Of a stretch of DNA of 64,000 bases, positions 62,215-64,000 are shown one piece after another; position 1 is the stretch's first letter; every line of letters starts with the position of its first letter. The DNA comes from Paenibacillus sp. 1011MAR3C5 (GTDB lineage Bacteria; Bacillota; Bacilli; Paenibacillales; Paenibacillaceae). Location of the stretch: the NCBI RefSeq assembly GCF_003591485.1, contig NZ_QZCF01000003.1, positions 848,148 through 912,147 on the forward strand, written 5' to 3'. Under the pieces are notes generated by a model that was not told where the DNA came from, searched no databases, and saw only the letters and a program-made list of their open reading frames with translations. The translations under genes were made by a program, and so were the position numbers.

Positions 62215-63180
62215 TTAAAACAAGCTCCAGTCCATTTCCTTCGAAAGTGTCTCAAGCAGATGGACACCGGCGATGCTGTTGCCCTTTGGATTCAGGGACG
62301 GGCCAATGACGCCGATTCCATATCGGCCAGGCACCATCGTCAAAATTCCGCCGGCCACGCCGCTCTTTGCGGGGAGGCCGACTTCAATGGCGAATTCGCC
62401 TGAAGCGTTGTACATGCCGCATGTAACCATAAACGTTTTGGCGATTTGTACATATCGGCGGGGAACCAGATGAACACCCGATATGGGGTCGGTGCCGTTA
62501 TAGGCAATCACCAGGGCCATTCGCGCCAAGTCCGCGCATGTGACCCCTATGGAGCAATGGCGGAAGTAGACATCCAGCACATCGTCCACTTTGCCCTTCA
62601 GAACACCATTGTCTTTCAAGAAATAGGCCATCGAACGATTCAAATCCGCCGACTCAGCTTCCGAGCGATAGACGGCCATATCATAGGTAAGCGAGTCGTT
62701 CCGTGCCAGCTTGCGAAAAAATTGAAGGGTTCGCTCGGACTTTTCTTCTGAGCTGCCTCCGGCAATCAAGGAAGAGATCGCAATTGCTCCCGCGTTGATC
62801 AAAGGGTTGAATGGGATTCCTGGCTGTACAAGCTCAAGCTTAAGCATGGAGTTGAAGTTGTCGCCCGTCGGTTCCATCCCAACTTTATCGAACACGACAT
62901 CTTCGCCGTTGTCCATTAGCGCAAGAAGCAGGGTGAATACCTTCGATATGCTCTGCATGGTGAAGGATAAGCCGCAGTCGCCTGCAGTGACGGAATGGCC
63001 ATCCTGATTGATGATATGAATGCCCAGCGCTTCCTGCGGTGCCTTGGACAATTCAGGTATGTAAGAAGCGACCTTTCCTTCCTGGCAACGCTCTTGACTG
63101 GACGACAGCCAAATAGGCAGCTGCCTCTCCAGCATTTCAAGCTCCGATTCATGGCTATGTGTCTGTGACACCGACTTCAC
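62215..63180 (-). CDS. glsA: Glutaminase A
   Basis: A 321-residue serine-type glutaminase that splits glutamine to glutamate and ammonia in the cytoplasm. The beta-lactamase-like fold has the S-x-x-K motif in FTMQSISKVF (near residue 76), and further family motifs PFNPLINAGAIAI, YRSEAESADLNRSMAYFL and KSGVAGGILTMVPGRYGIGV. Length agrees with YbgJ/YlaM in Bacillus. It stands alone on the minus strand with the promoter in the gap before the 16S rRNA gene. Confidence 0.95.
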   Translation of the reverse strand: MKSVSQTHSHESELEMLERQLPIWLSSSQERCQEGKVASYIPELSKAPQEALGIHIINQDGHSVTAGDCGLSFTMQSISKVFTLLLALMDNGEDVVFDKVGMEPTGDNFNSMLKLELVQPGIPFNPLINAGAIAISSLIAGGSSEEKSERTLQFFRKLARNDSLTYDMAVYRSEAESADLNRSMAYFLKDNGVLKGKVDDVLDVYFRHCSIGVTCADLARMALVIAYNGTDPISGVHLVPRRYVQIAKTFMVTCGMYNASGEFAIEVGLPAKSGVAGGILTMVPGRYGIGVIGPSLNPKGNSIAGVHLLETLSKEMDWSLF

Positions 63181-63430
63181 TCCTTAGTACGCTTTTTCAG
63201 AAAATTATAATGGATATAAGATAACAGGTACAACATCGTTGTATGGAGCGGCACGGCATGTTTTACGAAACGGAGCAAATCTTGCTGCCGATAGAACAGA
63301 AAGAGTATATATGTTGTTCCGATGTGAATGACAGGAGGTGCATCGAGCTTTGTCTTATAGTAGGAACCCGCAATGATGATTCATATCATCATAAAAGTGA
63401 GAAGGGGGTAAAGTTTTTTTATAAAAGTGC

Positions 63431-63460
63431 TTGACCTATTGAATCGGGATATGGTATATT
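63431..63460 (+). promoter_or_regulatory. rRNA promoter P1
   Basis: TTGACC (63431-63436) and TATATT (63455-63460) with an 18-bp spacer. Confidence 0.65.
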
Positions 63461-63525
63461 CTAATTCCGGCCGAGAAATACGGCGGGCGTCAACGAAAAG
63501 CGAATAACGATTTTGAAAAAAAAGC

Positions 63526-63554
63526 TTGCACGATGACGAGATATATGATAGGAT
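63526..63554 (+). promoter_or_regulatory. rRNA promoter P2
   Basis: TTGCAC (63526-63531) and TAGGAT (63549-63554) with a 17-bp spacer; a second tandem rRNA promoter is usual in Bacillales. Confidence 0.55.
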
Positions 63555-63672
63555 AACAAACGTTGTCACTGAAATGAATTGATCTTTGAAAACTGAACAA
63601 CGAGCGAAAATGCCCTGTTAATTCTAAGGAATTAATAGAAAAGCAACAAACGTTATTGAGCAAGTCAAACAC

Positions 63673-64000
63673 TTTTATGGAGAGTTTGATCCTGGCTCAG
63701 GACGAACGCTGGCGGCGTGCCTAATACATGCAAGTCGAGCGGACCTCACGTTTCTTCGGAAACGTAAGGTTAGCGGCGGACGGGTGAGTAACACGTAGGT
63801 AACCTGCCTGTAAGACTGGGATAACATTCGGAAACGGATGCTAATACCGGATACGCGAATTGGTCGCATGGCCGATTCGGGAAAGACGGAGCAATCTGTC
63901 ACTTACAGATGGACCTGCGGCGCATTAGCTAGTTGGTGAGGTAATGGCTCACCAAGGCGACGATGCGTAGCCGACCTGAGAGGGTGATCGGCCACACTGG
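63673..64000 (+). rRNA. rrs: 16S ribosomal RNA, 5' part
   Basis: The 5' end is unmistakable: GGAGAGTTTGATCCTGGCTC, then GCTGGCGGCGTGCCTAATAC and ATGCAAGTCGAGCG. It continues through the V1-V2 regions (GTGAGTAACACGTAGGTAAC, GGATACGCG) to helix regions ending GGTGATCGGCCACACTGG at the window end. The V1-V2 text is of Paenibacillaceae type. The gene runs past the right edge. Confidence 0.98.

Larger units (their letters stand above)
63181..63672. other. Intergenic region upstream of the 16S rRNA gene
   Basis: A 490-bp space with a perfect 8-4-8 inverted repeat (ATGATGAT, TCAT, ATCATCAT at 63373-63392), two rRNA promoters and an antitermination-type leader near 63580-63610 (TTTGAAAACTGAACAACGAG). 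A short frame from 63243 has no ribosome binding site and is not called. Confidence 0.6.

Noticed and set aside
63243..63434. A 63-codon plus-strand frame before the 16S rRNA gene
   Set aside because: No ribosome binding site, overlaps the inverted repeat and promoter P1, and resembles no protein I know.
1..64000. CRISPR arrays, prophage and transposase genes, tRNA genes
   Set aside because: No regularly spaced direct repeats, phage structural genes, transposase motifs or tRNA cloverleaf sequences were recognised on reading both strands.

Overview
The window reads as the chromosome of a low-to-mid GC, endospore-forming Firmicute of the Paenibacillaceae, most likely Paenibacillus or a close relative. 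Support comes from spore genes (prkA, spoVR, ytxC, a gamma-type SASP, a YhcN/YlaJ lipoprotein), Bacillus-type gene order (uvrC next to sdhCAB, ytxC next to thrS), liaFSR, a futalosine-pathway menaquinone gene, S-box and T-box leaders, strong AGGAGG-type ribosome binding sites, and a Bacillales-type 16S rRNA at the right edge. No CRISPR array, prophage, intact insertion sequence or tRNA gene was recognised.

Layout. 1-6.3 kb: the 3' end of uvrC, a CPBP-type membrane protease, and a LysR regulator divergent from sdhCAB. 6.3-14.8 kb: an iron island with three Fur-box-like 7-1-7 sites, a small secreted protein, a decayed AraC fragment, an AraC regulator that reads in frame into a siderophore-binding lipoprotein, a YwjA-like ABC exporter, two FecCD permeases (the first frameshifted in a run of seven G) and a YcgT-like ferredoxin/flavodoxin reductase. 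14.9-21.3 kb: an SLC13 transporter, HxlR, EamA, a PHP histidinol-phosphatase, LysR and CorA. 21.6-24.2 kb: a SAM-riboswitch-controlled metA-metI unit with a 160-bp inverted-repeat element between the genes. 24.5-30 kb: mqnC, ytxC, T-box-thrS, a 3D-domain protein and a gamma-SASP behind a sigma-G-like promoter.

30-40.8 kb: a cytosolic chemoreceptor, liaFSR, a YugN-like protein, an unknown lipoprotein, an HtrA protease followed by an OmpR-type two-component pair, and ispH. 40.9-49 kb: DAHP synthase, a GSI-beta-type glutamine synthetase behind a GlnR-like site, serC, an orphan PhoP-like regulator, trmL, an AbrB-type protein with a CxxC pair, a 30-residue membrane peptide not previously called, an aminotransferase and a DUF2161 protein. 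49.2-56.7 kb: prkA, rhodanese, a HemAT-type oxygen sensor, two envelope/spore proteins, spoVR and a GAF-GGDEF cyclase. 56.9-64 kb: a heterodimeric ABC exporter, a YkvA protein, a broken SLH-domain gene, glutaminase, and a promoter region leading into the 16S rRNA gene.

The most notable points are the regulator-lipoprotein continuous frame with a Fur box in the junction, two G-run frameshifts and one nonsense codon in otherwise good genes (mutation or assembly error), a cyanobacterial/proteobacterial-style glutamine synthetase in a Firmicute, and several small features that gene callers usually miss. All assignments rest on reading the sequence and remembered family motifs; no searches were run.
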